The notes under the pieces are model-generated. The model was not told the DNA's origin. It saw only the letters and a program-made list of their open reading frames with translations, and did not search any database. From NCBI RefSeq assembly GCF_029854195.1, contig NZ_CP122960.1, positions 1,246,001 to 1,310,000 of the forward strand: a DNA stretch of 64,000 bases, in the 5' to 3' direction. This DNA is from Amylibacter sp. IMCC11727 (GTDB lineage: Bacteria; Pseudomonadota; Alphaproteobacteria; Rhodobacterales; Rhodobacteraceae). Shown here piece by piece: positions 17,123 to 26,641 of this stretch; position 1 is the first letter of the stretch, and each line of letters starts with the position of its first letter. The translations under genes were made by a program, and so were the position numbers.

Positions 17123-18477
17123 GCACCTTTGGGTGTGGCAAGCAACCACAAGCCCAAAACCGTGTAGCCAATCATGAAAACCGACAAGGGAATTTGGCTG
17201 ATCAACACGCCACGCCGCGTTGAAAAATAATCTGCGGCCACGCGATGGGACAGCAGGATCGCGATGATGTGGCCGATGACAATTGCTCCTGCTTGGGTAA
17301 GGAAAATTACCCGCTGTGTGGCCAGTGTGTTGAAAAATCCAGTGGTGACATAAAATTGGCCAAGCCCAAGGAAATCCGCCCCTGTTTGCCATGGATCGGA
17401 CAAAGCTTTGACGGTGTATTGAATGTCTACAAGGAGGCTCGGTAAAAAATGGGCAAAGTGGTACACGAAGGCAATGGGCAGGATGGTCAACGCTTGCCGG
17501 CAAAACATTTCGCTGCGGTGTGATGCAGGGGTGGTCAGGTATATCAGGCCGTAAAACAACGCAATCAACAGCAGATTTGCCGCCAGCAACCCTGCGATTG
17601 TTTCCCCAATGATGGCGGATCGTCCTGGAAATTCCAGCGGGTTCAGGCCCAACTGCGCCAGCCAGAAAAACGTTTCGTTAAAACCATCAAATGTCCCTGT
17701 GCCAAGCAGAGTAAGCGAAAACAGCGCGAGTGTGATGGGTGGTGTTTTGGCGGCCACAATGCGCCAGCCCGGAAAGCCGAAATGAAACCGTTCATCGCGG
17801 CCAAAGGCGGAAATCTGTGCAAGTAGAGCCAGAAACACGGTGATAAATTCGCCCCGTTTCAGCCAATCCCGCCCAAAGATCACCATCATCAAAAACGTGA
17901 AAATCCAATAAAGGCTGCCAAGGATCGCAAGCTGGATCGGATCCGTGGCCGCGGGGTTGGAAATGCCGAAGGCGTTGAAAGCAAACAGCAACCAGATTGC
18001 GGGCCAATACCCCAAACTGGTGGGCAGTTTGGCGGGTGGGTCTCCATCCCCCATCAGCACAGAATAGAGCCCCGCCCACGGGTTCACCCAATCCCAAAGT
18101 TGGCCAAACTTGCCACAGAAAATCACGAATAGGATCCAAAACAGGGTCCAGGTTGTAAGCGACATCAGGTTTGCCAACGGATCACTCGGCCCAAACAGAC
18201 CGATCCAAATGAGGCAAGCGAAGATCATGCTCGACACAAGGCTTGGCAAAACGGTGAAGGGGGCTGGGGCACGACCAAAGGTCAGCGGCGTGAACAATCG
18301 GGTCAGTTGTCCATGATTAAGCCCTGCAGCAAGCAGGATCGTAACAACCACCGCGATTGCGCCTGCGGTGATGTAAATTTCTGTTGGTAACAACAGGATC
18401 AACCCTTGAGAGCCTGCATGGGCGAGGACCAAGGTGGGCAGCAAAAACAACAAAAGAGTACAGAGCGCGCGCATCAT
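17119..18477 (-). CDS. Polytopic membrane protein of unknown function
   Basis: 452 residues with about ten to twelve hydrophobic segments and a cleavable-looking start (MMRALCTLLLFLLPTLVLAHAG). Between helices it has DWVNPWAGLYSVL, LGYWPAIWLLFAFNAFG and a late pair VYHFAHFLPSLLVD; the histidines in AHAG and HFAHF could bind metal. It faintly recalls membrane proteins annotated as FedB-like, but I am not confident of that. It overlaps the 3' end of the orphan permease tail to tail. No partner gene is evident. Confidence 0.7.
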   Translation of the reverse strand: MMRALCTLLLFLLPTLVLAHAGSQGLILLLPTEIYITAGAIAVVVTILLAAGLNHGQLTRLFTPLTFGRAPAPFTVLPSLVSSMIFACLIWIGLFGPSDPLANLMSLTTWTLFWILFVIFCGKFGQLWDWVNPWAGLYSVLMGDGDPPAKLPTSLGYWPAIWLLFAFNAFGISNPAATDPIQLAILGSLYWIFTFLMMVIFGRDWLKRGEFITVFLALLAQISAFGRDERFHFGFPGWRIVAAKTPPITLALFSLTLLGTGTFDGFNETFFWLAQLGLNPLEFPGRSAIIGETIAGLLAANLLLIALFYGLIYLTTPASHRSEMFCRQALTILPIAFVYHFAHFLPSLLVDIQYTVKALSDPWQTGADFLGLGQFYVTTGFFNTLATQRVIFLTQAGAIVIGHIIAILLSHRVAADYFSTRRGVLISQIPLSVFMIGYTVLGLWLLATPKGA

Positions 18478-18611
18478 GGGGCGACGTTAGGGGAGTTTGC
18501 CTGCGATTTGAAAGGTAAAAACGATGGATGGTGTTTTGCATCTGACCACGCGGCTTGCGCAGCGCATATTCTGTGTTACGGATTTCAAAGTAATTTCTGA
18601 AAGGACTCGAC

Positions 18612-19838
18612 ATGGCACAGGGGCTCTATCCAAAACAGGCAAAGCGGTCTTCTTATGACGTGGTCATTGTGGGCGGGGCCATGTACGGTGCGTCTGTGTC
18701 GTGGTGGCTGACCGATTGTGCGGGGTTTGATGGCACAATTTTGGTGATAGAACGGGACGCGAGTTACGCGTTTTCCTCCACCGCGCACACCAACAGCTGT
18801 ATTCGCCAGCAATTCAGCGCACCGATCAACATTAAAGTGTCTCAATTTGGGGCCGAGTTTATTAAAAATTTTCGCAGTTTTATGGGCGGGGATGAGCGCG
18901 TGCCCGACATCCTGCTGCAAAGCTATGGCTATATGTACATGGCCAATACCGAGGCTTTTGCGAACACTTTGCGCGATGTGCAGGTTATTCAACAGGCCGA
19001 AGGGGCTGGGACTAAGTTTTGGTCGCGCGACGAAATTGCTGCCGCCTATCCGTTTTACAATCTGGATGGGATTATTGGAGCCAACCACAATTTGGTGGAT
19101 GAAGGGTATTTCGATGGGGGCACGATTTTTGATTGGTGGAAACGATCAGGGCGCGAGCGGGGTGTGGAATACATCGAAAACGAAGTGGTTTCGATGCAGA
19201 AAAACGCCGCTGGCACGGCGGTGGACAGTGTAACCTTGAAATCTGGCGAGGTAATTTCTTGTGGCACGGTCGTGAACGCATCAGGGCCGCGCGCGGCCCG
19301 TACCGCAGCGATGGTTGGCGTTCCTCTGCCCGTTGAGCCGCGCAAAAGGTACACTTATATTTTTGATGCGGAAAAACCGCTCGATCAGGATTTACCCCTT
19401 ACGATTGATCCAAATGGGGTGCATATGCGCACCGATGGGGCCTATTATCTGGCGGGGGGCGGTGCGGATGAACACACCGAGGAGGCCGCAGACTATGATG
19501 ATTTTGAGCAGGACCATTCCTTGTGGGAATCAAAATTCTGGCCTGCCATCGCCAACAGAATTCCGCAGTTCGAAGCCATCAAGTTGGTGAATTCGTGGGC
19601 AGGGCACTACGCCTATAACCTGCTGGATCAAAACGCCATCATCGGGCGGCACACAAAGATTGATAACTTTGTATTTGTGAACGGGTTTTCTGGCCATGGC
19701 TTCCAGCAATCCCCCGCCATGGGGCGCGGCGTGGCCGAATTGATCGCCTATGGCGAATATCGGTCCTTGGATTTGACGCCCTTTGAATACAAACGGATCG
19801 AAGACAACGCGGCGTTTTTGGAAAAAGCCGTGATCTAG
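18612..19838 (+). CDS. FAD-dependent oxidoreductase, DAO (D-amino acid/sarcosine oxidase) family
   Basis: 408 residues with the N-terminal dinucleotide-binding motif VVIVGGAMYGASVSWWL and the DAO-type end VFVNGFSGHGFQQSPAMGRGVAELI. The AAGGA box precedes the ATG by seven bases. The family oxidises amines such as sarcosine, glycine derivatives or D-amino acids with FAD and releases an imine that hydrolyses. No soxBDAG-like partners are near, so it looks like a single-subunit enzyme. Substrate unknown. Confidence 0.88.
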   Translation: MAQGLYPKQAKRSSYDVVIVGGAMYGASVSWWLTDCAGFDGTILVIERDASYAFSSTAHTNSCIRQQFSAPINIKVSQFGAEFIKNFRSFMGGDERVPDILLQSYGYMYMANTEAFANTLRDVQVIQQAEGAGTKFWSRDEIAAAYPFYNLDGIIGANHNLVDEGYFDGGTIFDWWKRSGRERGVEYIENEVVSMQKNAAGTAVDSVTLKSGEVISCGTVVNASGPRAARTAAMVGVPLPVEPRKRYTYIFDAEKPLDQDLPLTIDPNGVHMRTDGAYYLAGGGADEHTEEAADYDDFEQDHSLWESKFWPAIANRIPQFEAIKLVNSWAGHYAYNLLDQNAIIGRHTKIDNFVFVNGFSGHGFQQSPAMGRGVAELIAYGEYRSLDLTPFEYKRIEDNAAFLEKAVI

Positions 19839-19920
19839 GGCAGGGTAGAACTGCTTTACAATCCCTATGTGTCGTGCGTTACTAGGTCAGTCTTTCTGAC
19901 ACATCTTATCATCGTTTGTA

Positions 19921-19935
19921 CCCTGTTGGACAGGG
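19921..19935 (+). promoter_or_regulatory. Small hairpin in GAPDH leader
   Basis: CCCTGT and ACAGGG form a six-bp stem with a three-base loop 28 bases before the GAPDH start. A second small stem (GTCAG/CTGAC) lies near 19887-19901. Neither has a following U-run, so they are not obvious terminators. Confidence 0.25.
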
Positions 19936-19962
19936 AGGGGCGACTTGGCTGGAGGGTTTGGC

Positions 19963-20946
19963 ATGCAGATTTTTATCAATGGGTTTGGGCGTATTGGGCG
20001 CACGTTGATGCGCCAGCTGATGACGGATGCGCATAAAGATATTGAAATCGTTGGGATAAATGACATCGCGGCGCTTGATATGTGTGCATATTTGCTGCGT
20101 TACGATTCCGTTTTTGGGCCGTTTCCACAGTCAGTTGAAATGGCCGAGGGGGCGATTGTGATTGCGGGTCGGCGCATTCCTTTCACATCTGAACGGGATA
20201 TTTCGCGGTTAAACTTGTCAGGCGTTGACGTGGTTTTAGAATGTGCAGGCACGGCGCAAACACGTGATGTGGCGGAGCGGGGGCTACAGGCAGGAGCCAA
20301 AGCGGTGTTGATTTCTGGCCCATCTGCAGCAGCGGATAAAACCGTTGTGCTCGGGGCGAACGAGCAGATTTTGGGGGATGCCAAGATCGTGTCGAACGCC
20401 TCTTGCACCACCAACGCCATTGCCCCGTTGTTACAGGTGCTTGAAGGCCATTGGGGTGTGGCGCGTGCGCATATCACCACGATCCATTGTTATACGGGCA
20501 GCCAACCCACCGTTGATGCGCCCGCAGCGAGTTTTGCGCGCAGCCGCGCGGCGGGGGTGTCGATGGTTCCCACAAGCACCAGCGCAGCACAGCAGATTTT
20601 TGGGGTGCTGCCTGCGTTTTCTGATCGCTTGAGCATCGCAGCCGTGCGCGTGCCAGTGATCAGCGTGTCCGCCGTTGACGCGGTGGTTCAGCTGAAAACG
20701 CCGCTGGCAGACCCTGTTGAAACAATAGCGCGCGCCATTGCAGAGCGATCCGACGTGATTGGGGTGACGGATGATCCCGTTGTGTCCACCGATATGCGCG
20801 GGCGGCCTGAGAGCCTGATCCTTGCGGCGTTAGAAAGTCAAATTGTCGGGGCCAATCAAATCAGGCTGTATGGTTGGTATGACAATGAATGGGGGTTTTC
20901 CGCACGAATGATCGACATGGCAAGGCTGATAGCAAAACGGAAGTGA
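19963..20946 (+). CDS. Type I glyceraldehyde-3-phosphate dehydrogenase (divergent copy)
   Basis: 327 residues from the ATG at 19963, with a GGAGGG box 7 bases upstream; a TTG at 19945 is in frame but poorer. NAD-binding INGFGRIGR opens the protein. The catalytic Cys148 lies in SNASCTTN and the histidine near 175 in TTIHCYTGSQ; the C-terminal YGWYDNEWGFSARM is present. It is slightly shorter than typical Gap (about 333) and has unusual residues around the phosphate sites (PTSTSAAQQIFGVLP). Standing alone, away from pgk or other glycolytic genes, it may be a secondary or erythrose-4-phosphate-type enzyme rather than the main glycolytic copy. Confidence 0.85.
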   Translation: MQIFINGFGRIGRTLMRQLMTDAHKDIEIVGINDIAALDMCAYLLRYDSVFGPFPQSVEMAEGAIVIAGRRIPFTSERDISRLNLSGVDVVLECAGTAQTRDVAERGLQAGAKAVLISGPSAAADKTVVLGANEQILGDAKIVSNASCTTNAIAPLLQVLEGHWGVARAHITTIHCYTGSQPTVDAPAASFARSRAAGVSMVPTSTSAAQQIFGVLPAFSDRLSIAAVRVPVISVSAVDAVVQLKTPLADPVETIARAIAERSDVIGVTDDPVVSTDMRGRPESLILAALESQIVGANQIRLYGWYDNEWGFSARMIDMARLIAKRK

Positions 20947-20967
20947 TGCCTGAGAGCGAACGCTCAT

Positions 20968-21645
20968 TCAGTTTGACATGTTCAGTTGGTCCGTGTCGGT
21001 CAAGGCAAGCCATAAATCCATACACTGACGTTCGATCGTTTCGAGGTCTTTTACAGGGTCAACATCAGGGTGTTCGATTGACGTGCGCAGCAACTGTGTA
21101 TCCTGCAGGATTTTGGCGATCCGCGGTTGCAGGGTATGTGCGTAATTCGCAACGATCACTTCGGTTAAATTGTCCACATTTTCGCGCCAGCGCCCTTCGT
21201 CAGAGTTTTTGAACCCTGATTTTTCAATGGCGGTTTGCACCTTGGATTTCAGCTCCCCCGCAGACAGATCAGATTTGGTCACATAATCTTTGCAACCCGT
21301 TTTCATGGCCTCAACCGCGATGGTGGATCGGTCATCCCCAGTAATCATGATCGTAGCAGCATTGGCGTTTTTGGGATGACGTTGGATCAGTTTCAGCGCG
21401 TCCAAACCCGTGCCATAAGTCAGGTTATAGTCGATCAGAACCACATCAAATTCCATCGCATCCAAACACTGTTTGAGCGATTTGAGCGTGTCAGCCTCGT
21501 TCAGAACAAATGGAAGACCAGCCATGTTGAACAGCCGGCGGATTTTGGCGCGGTCGAATTTGTCATCGTCCAAAATCAGCGCATTGATTGTGTTGTTGGT
21601 GGGAATACTCACTGCATTTGAACTGTTGGTTTGGATCGCACTCAT
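20968..21645 (-). CDS. Response regulator, receiver domain plus helical C-terminus
   Basis: 225 residues: a short N-terminal tail, then a CheY-like receiver domain (LILDDDKFDR; phosphoacceptor Asp72 in VVLIDYNLTYG; conserved T in IMITGDD and K in DYVTKSD). The last 80 residues (about 145-225) are helical (RWRENVDNLTEVIVANYAHTLQPRIAKILQDTQ) and look like a dimerisation or phosphotransfer helix rather than a DNA-binding domain. It lies in a cluster with a second regulator and two histidine kinases, so signalling is probably protein-protein. Confidence 0.85.
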   Translation of the reverse strand: MSAIQTNSSNAVSIPTNNTINALILDDDKFDRAKIRRLFNMAGLPFVLNEADTLKSLKQCLDAMEFDVVLIDYNLTYGTGLDALKLIQRHPKNANAATIMITGDDRSTIAVEAMKTGCKDYVTKSDLSAGELKSKVQTAIEKSGFKNSDEGRWRENVDNLTEVIVANYAHTLQPRIAKILQDTQLLRTSIEHPDVDPVKDLETIERQCMDLWLALTDTDQLNMSN

Positions 21646-21854
21646 CAGAAATCACCTCTGTTTAAACACCATTTGGCCAAGCAAACTGAGGCCATAGGGA
21701 CGCCGAATTTCACACACCGCGTGCCACCCCTTCATGCCGTTCCCCGCGTTGCGTTATGTCTTGGATGACAGAACTGTGCCGCAAAAACGTTAACGAGGCC
21801 TTAACTTGCGCATTATTCGCCGTGGCCCCAACGAGGTATTCCCTTAAATTCATT

Positions 21855-21876
21855 GAAAATTCCGCCTAAATGGCGG
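21855..21876 (-). terminator. Probable terminator after the Rcp1-like regulator
   Basis: CCGCC (21862-21866) and GGCGG (21872-21876) form a five-bp stem with a five-base loop. On the minus strand it is followed by AATTTTC, 31 bases after the regulator stop. The stem is short, so the call is tentative. Confidence 0.4.
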
Positions 21877-21906
21877 CGTTGGTTTGAGGCCGATGGGCAC
21901 GATCCA

Positions 21907-22347
21907 TTAACTTGGCAGCTCGACAACTTTGGAAAACGCGTCAATCATATCGAGCGCTTTGACAAAGCTGTCACCGAGATCGTCTTTGACGATGTACCCT
22001 GCGATATTGTTGGAATAGGCAGCGGCCACATCTGTTGGGGCGTCTGACGTGGATAAAACAAAGATGACAGCGCGGTGAAGACGGCTGTCTTTGCGGACTT
22101 CTTCAAGAAATTCAAAGCCGTTCATACGGGGCATGTTCAGGTCTAAAATAACAAGAAATGGGGGCAGAAATTCCCGTTCGCCCTGTTCACCGCGCAAGAT
22201 TTCCAATCCTTCTAAACCGTCCTTGGCCACCGCAATCGGATTGACGATTTTGAGCTTTTTGATTGCCCGTTTGACCGCCATCACGCTGACCATATCATCG
22301 TCAATGATCAGAAACTTAACGGCGGTTAAATCTTTGGGGTCTTGCAT
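21907..22347 (-). CDS. Single-domain response regulator (Rcp1-like)
   Basis: 146-residue stand-alone receiver domain of the Rcp1/phytochrome-associated kind: FLIIDDDMVSVMAVKRAIKK at the start, Asp69 in LVILDLNMPRMNG, VLSTSDAPTDV and a late lysine in GYIVKDDLGDSF. There is no output domain. It starts 20 bases after the histidine kinase gene with an AAGGAG box, so it is its likely cognate partner. Confidence 0.9.
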   Translation of the reverse strand: MQDPKDLTAVKFLIIDDDMVSVMAVKRAIKKLKIVNPIAVAKDGLEGLEILRGEQGEREFLPPFLVILDLNMPRMNGFEFLEEVRKDSRLHRAVIFVLSTSDAPTDVAAAYSNNIAGYIVKDDLGDSFVKALDMIDAFSKVVELPS

Positions 22348-22367
22348 GGCTGGCTCCTTGGCGCGGG

Positions 22368-24317
22368 TTAGGCAGCGGTTTTAAGATCAGTGCGAATGAT
22401 GGAACGTTTTGGCAGGTCGAATACAAAAGTGGCTCCGCGCCCCGTAGTGGGATCAGAATGCAGTTCGATGGTGCCATCATAGTGTTCAACAGATTTACGA
22501 ATGATTGACAGGCCCAGCCCCGATCCTTCGACTTCGTCCCGCGGTTTGAGCGTTTCAAACAGGCCAAACACGCGGTCTTGAAATTCTGCTGGGATGCCTG
22601 GACCATCATCTGTCACGGATATCTGGATGCGGTTTTGTTCAATTCCCGCATGCACGGTAATCGAGCCCGTTTTCTGGTCATGATGTTTGACGCTGTTGCT
22701 GATCAGGTTCAACAGAATTTGCCGCAATGGCGTGGCGTAGGTCAGTACTTTGTCAGGGGTGCCAGTATAGGTGACATTAAAATTGCCCTCTGGATCGACA
22801 AAATCTGCAATCTCTTGCACCACGTCTTTGATAGACAGGTGAATAAGGTCTTTTTCCTCTTGGCCGACGCGGGAATATTCCAGCAAATCGGACAGCAAAG
22901 CATTCAGCCGTTCCACCCGATTTTTCAACAGCGCCATATTGGCCGCGCCGTCTTCGGAAAAGACGTTTTCGTCGTCTTCCAATGTCCATTCCAATAAGTC
23001 CTGAATGGCACGAAGCGGGGAGCGTAGATCATGGGCCGCCGCATAGGCAAATTTTTCCAGCTCTTGATTGGACCGATGCAATTCGGTCGCGTTCACCTTA
23101 AACACATCCAGCGCTTCGGCGATCGCGGCAAGTTCGTCTTTGCCTTGAACTTGCACATCGTATTGCGTGTTGCCCTCTGCAATAGAGGTCACAGCTTTGG
23201 TCAGGCGGGCCATGCGTTGGCTGATTTGGCGTTCAAGAATAACCAGTGTCGCGCTGCCGATGACGACAAAGGAAATGAACAGCGTGAACGCCATGCCGAT
23301 GATCAAGGTGCGGGCGGATTTTGATAAATCGGTCCGCGCCGCAGACAATTGCTGGCCTGCATTTGCATTCAACAGTGCAGATAAATCGGAAATCTGGCGG
23401 ATCGGCGCGTCTTGGGCCAGCAAAAGCGCATCTAAACGGTCTTGCTCGGCTTTCTTTTCATAAACCTCTTGAACCAATCCGTTTTCAGAAAACAGGGTGC
23501 TGCGCAAATCTGACAAAGAGCGTGCAAGGGCAAGACGCGACGGGTTTTGGGGCAATTGCCCTGTCAAAACAACGATGTTTCGCAAATCAAAGCGCAGCGT
23601 TTGCACATTGGTTTCGATTGCACGGCGCGAGTCGAGGTTTTGCAACGTGTCTGCCTTGGCCAACAGCGCATCAACCTGCAGTGTTATGGCAGTGATTGTA
23701 TTGGCAATGGCCAGATCATTGCTGATGTTGCGCAACAAAAATGCCCCCTGTTGATCCGTGGTGCGTTCGGCCTGTGCCATGGTGTTTTCGGTGCGCTGAG
23801 CGGCTTCAAAACTTAGGGTTTCCAGATCGGAACGCATGGTTTCACGCAAGCGATTTAACTGGTCCGTTAGGGCTGCAAGATGCCCTGCATGCAACAAATT
23901 GGCCTTTTTTGCAGCGATGCTTTGTTCAGCACCTTGGTCAATCTCTTGCAACGCGGTCGCCATGGCACGACTGTCATCGGGGGACAAATCTGTTTTCGCC
24001 ATTTTTGCAATTGTTTCGCGCAGTTTAATCAAGGTTGTTTCAAGGTTTGATTGAAACGGCGCAAGGTCCGCCAATGACTTTGCCGTGTTCGCGCGTTGGA
24101 GCAAAAGAAGCATGTTCTTCAACTCTCGCTCGGTGGTTTCGGTCAACAGAAACACCCCAACAGCAGATTGGGTGAGGTCCGCAACAGAGCGATTGAGCGT
24201 GCGCATCTGGTACATAACAACAGCCATTTGAGCGATTAGCACGCAAATGATAATGCAAAACGTGATGCGCAACCGTGGCACAATGCCCGAAGAGATCAGC
24301 TGAAAACCTTGCCGCAC
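22368..24317 (-). CDS. Membrane sensor histidine kinase
   Basis: 649 residues from a GTG at 24317. Order: TM1 (about 16-36), a long helical periplasmic sensor (37-335), TM2 (about 336-361), HAMP (about 362-415), HisKA with the phospho-His429 in AAAHDLRSPLRAI, and HATPase (NLISNSVKHHDQKTG; DDGPGIPAEFQDRVFGLFETL; GSGLGLSIIRKSVEHYDG). The kinase core is of the type that pairs with Rcp1-like regulators. The sensor part, rich in heptad-like leucines, resembles four-helix-bundle sensors of the kind that contact binding proteins. It is divergent from the solute-binding-protein gene, which may supply its ligand (inference). Confidence 0.9.
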   Translation of the reverse strand: MRQGFQLISSGIVPRLRITFCIIICVLIAQMAVVMYQMRTLNRSVADLTQSAVGVFLLTETTERELKNMLLLLQRANTAKSLADLAPFQSNLETTLIKLRETIAKMAKTDLSPDDSRAMATALQEIDQGAEQSIAAKKANLLHAGHLAALTDQLNRLRETMRSDLETLSFEAAQRTENTMAQAERTTDQQGAFLLRNISNDLAIANTITAITLQVDALLAKADTLQNLDSRRAIETNVQTLRFDLRNIVVLTGQLPQNPSRLALARSLSDLRSTLFSENGLVQEVYEKKAEQDRLDALLLAQDAPIRQISDLSALLNANAGQQLSAARTDLSKSARTLIIGMAFTLFISFVVIGSATLVILERQISQRMARLTKAVTSIAEGNTQYDVQVQGKDELAAIAEALDVFKVNATELHRSNQELEKFAYAAAHDLRSPLRAIQDLLEWTLEDDENVFSEDGAANMALLKNRVERLNALLSDLLEYSRVGQEEKDLIHLSIKDVVQEIADFVDPEGNFNVTYTGTPDKVLTYATPLRQILLNLISNSVKHHDQKTGSITVHAGIEQNRIQISVTDDGPGIPAEFQDRVFGLFETLKPRDEVEGSGLGLSIIRKSVEHYDGTIELHSDPTTGRGATFVFDLPKRSIIRTDLKTAA

Positions 24318-24427
24318 GTCAAATCACCCGCCCAAATTTCCCTAAAAGTTGAGTATTACTGAAGCGTTAAGGTTTGGTTAATTGTCTTGGGTCATAGATT
24401 GCGGATGATTTCCCAAGGGCTGCTCTC

Positions 24428-25915
24428 ATGATCAAACGCAGGGTGAACGTGTATCACATGCCCCAAAATATGCCACGTCGCCGCGTTTTGGGTGCGCTGG
24501 CCGCTTGTGTTGCTTTGCCGTTCACAGGGGGGGGCACACGGGCCACGACACCCCCTGATTTCGAACAAAAGATTGCGGATCGCGTGCGGCACTTGGCAGG
24601 AGAGTCTGCGCCACAGTTGCGAATATTGCTGCCCAACGGGGCAGGGGGAAACGTGTGGCCAGTGATCCAGAAATTTGTGGATATGACTGGGGTTGCGGTC
24701 ACAGTCAAAGAAACTCCTGTAGATGATATTAACACTGAATTGCTGTTGGATTCGTTTAGCCAAGCCAAGCGGTTTGATGTGGCTCTGCCTGCCACCTTTG
24801 GCCTGCCAGATTTGGCCTCTGCAGGGGCGATATTACCGATCACGGCGTTTGCCAACATTTATGAACCTGCGGGATTTCGGGATGATATCCTGTATGGTGT
24901 CGGCGACAAGTTTGACGAAGAAATCTATGGATTTCAAACGGATGGCGATGCCTATGTGATGTTTTATCACAAAGAATGGTTACAAGATGAAACCGAACAG
25001 GCGCGGTATGCGGATCGTTTCGGGGCCCCGTTATCCCGCCCAGACACTTGGGGCGAATTGGATCAGCAAATGGCATTTTTCAACCGCCCCGACGATGGGA
25101 TGTGGGGGGGCTTGTTGTTTCGCACGCCTGCCTATGTTGCGTGGGAATGGTGGGCACGCTTTCATGCCAAAGGGGTTTGGCCGTTTTCAACAGACATGGA
25201 GCCACAAATCGCAACAGATGCGGGGGTGGAAGCACTCGAAGATATGGTGCGGGCCAGTGCGCATTTATGCCCCGACAGCACACGCCTTGGGCTGTTTGAA
25301 AACTGGGAACGGTTCGCGCGCGGGGATGTGTATTGCAACATTGGATGGGGCGGATCACAAAAGTATTTCAACGGGTCCAAATCTCAGATGCGCGACAATA
25401 TGGTTTTTGGCCCCTTACCTGGTGGGCAGGTTGACGGGCAACCGCTGGCTACGCCATATTTCAACTGGGGGTGGAATTACGTTGTAACCCGCAACAGCCC
25501 GTTGCCAGAAATATCGTATTTGTTTGCGTTGTTTGCCTCGACCCCGTCTATGTCCACGCTCGCGGTGCGCCAGACCGATGGGTATTTCGATCCGTTTCGC
25601 CCCGAACATTACGAAGATGCTGGCATTCAAGCGGCGTATTCCAAGGCGTTTCTCAAAGTGCATCGTCATAGCATGGAAAACGCGATCCCCGATTTGTACC
25701 TCCAAAACCAGGGCGAATATTTCCGTGCCTTGGGGGATTGGGTGCAACGGGCCCTGCGCCAAGAGGTATCTCCAAAAGTTGCGATGGAACGCGCGGCCAT
25801 GCGCTGGCGGCTGATTACAAACCGGTCGGACAAAACCAAACAGAAAAAACGCTGGGCGGAGTTGCGCCAAAAATACCCAAAAAATACGCGTAAACTGTTG
25901 AAAGATATTACCTAA
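24428..25915 (+). CDS. Extracellular solute-binding protein without a transporter
   Basis: 495 residues from the ATG at 24428 (AAGGG nine bases upstream); a start at 24458 (MPQNMPRRRVLG) is also possible. The N-terminus has a Tat-like RRRVLGALAACVALPFTGGG. The body resembles family 1 (sugar-type) binding proteins: GVAVTVKETPVDDINTELLLDSF, FDVALPATFGLPDLA, YGFQTDGDAYVMFYHKEWL and a lysine-rich C-terminus. No permease or ATPase is adjacent. It is in an apparent operon with a soluble histidine kinase and divergent from a membrane histidine kinase, which suggests a sensing rather than uptake role (inference). Confidence 0.85.
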   Translation: MIKRRVNVYHMPQNMPRRRVLGALAACVALPFTGGGTRATTPPDFEQKIADRVRHLAGESAPQLRILLPNGAGGNVWPVIQKFVDMTGVAVTVKETPVDDINTELLLDSFSQAKRFDVALPATFGLPDLASAGAILPITAFANIYEPAGFRDDILYGVGDKFDEEIYGFQTDGDAYVMFYHKEWLQDETEQARYADRFGAPLSRPDTWGELDQQMAFFNRPDDGMWGGLLFRTPAYVAWEWWARFHAKGVWPFSTDMEPQIATDAGVEALEDMVRASAHLCPDSTRLGLFENWERFARGDVYCNIGWGGSQKYFNGSKSQMRDNMVFGPLPGGQVDGQPLATPYFNWGWNYVVTRNSPLPEISYLFALFASTPSMSTLAVRQTDGYFDPFRPEHYEDAGIQAAYSKAFLKVHRHSMENAIPDLYLQNQGEYFRALGDWVQRALRQEVSPKVAMERAAMRWRLITNRSDKTKQKKRWAELRQKYPKNTRKLLKDIT

Positions 25916-25940
25916 TACATGGATCACGAAGGAGAGCCAA

Positions 25941-26633
25941 ATGGACGGACAGATGGAGCCGAAATCCGACAATTTTGACGAGTTTATCTATGTTCTGAGC
26001 CATGATGTACGGGCCTCCGTTCGCGCCTTGGCCGAAATCCCGCAATGGATCAGCGAAGATTTAGAAGCCGAAGGTCAGTCTATTCCAGAGGCTGTAAGCG
26101 AATACTTGGGATTGATGAAAACCCATGCAAGGCGAGTGGATCAGATGCTGCTCGATCTGCTGACCTACTCACGGGTCGGGCGCAAACAAGACATCAAGGA
26201 AGTGATCCTGTCAGAGGCGTGGCAAAAAGCTGTGCGCTTGTGTCATGTGCCCGACGGGTTTGAATTGGATGTAGCCTTCGAGCATGAAACACTCTGGATG
26301 GGAACCCGTGATTGCGAAGTGATGTTGGTGGCGCTGCTGTCAAACGCGATAAAGCACCATACTGGGCCAAACGGGCGCTTTGCTATTCGCTCTGTGGGGG
26401 AAGGGGTGCGCGTGGCGCTGCATGTGTCTGACGATGGTCCTGGCATTCCTGAAAACCAGCGCACACGCGTGTTCGAGGTGATGAAAACACTGCGTCCTCG
26501 CGATGATGTGGAAGGCAGTGGCATGGGCCTGCCCACGGTGCAAAAGATTGTTGAGTTTTATGGCGGTGAATTGGCGTGGACCCCACCTGACACGGGCCAT
26601 GGCACAGGATTTACGTTGTATTTCCCGATGTGA
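25941..26633 (+). CDS. Soluble histidine kinase core without sensor domain
   Basis: 230 residues, just HisKA (His21 in YVLSHDVRASVRAL) and HATPase (LLSNAIKHHTGPNG; DDGPGIPENQRTRVFEVMKTL; GSGMGLPTVQKIVEFYGGEL). No membrane segment, PAS or GAF domain is visible. It closely resembles the catalytic part of the kinase at 22368-24317 (both have SRVGR/SRVGQ and the ETLKPRDEVEGSG/MKTLRPRDDVEGSG box), so the two may exchange partners or heterodimerise. It begins 25 bases after the solute-binding-protein stop with an AAGGAG box. Confidence 0.88.
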   Translation: MDGQMEPKSDNFDEFIYVLSHDVRASVRALAEIPQWISEDLEAEGQSIPEAVSEYLGLMKTHARRVDQMLLDLLTYSRVGRKQDIKEVILSEAWQKAVRLCHVPDGFELDVAFEHETLWMGTRDCEVMLVALLSNAIKHHTGPNGRFAIRSVGEGVRVALHVSDDGPGIPENQRTRVFEVMKTLRPRDDVEGSGMGLPTVQKIVEFYGGELAWTPPDTGHGTGFTLYFPM

Positions 26634-26641
26634 GCCGCCCG

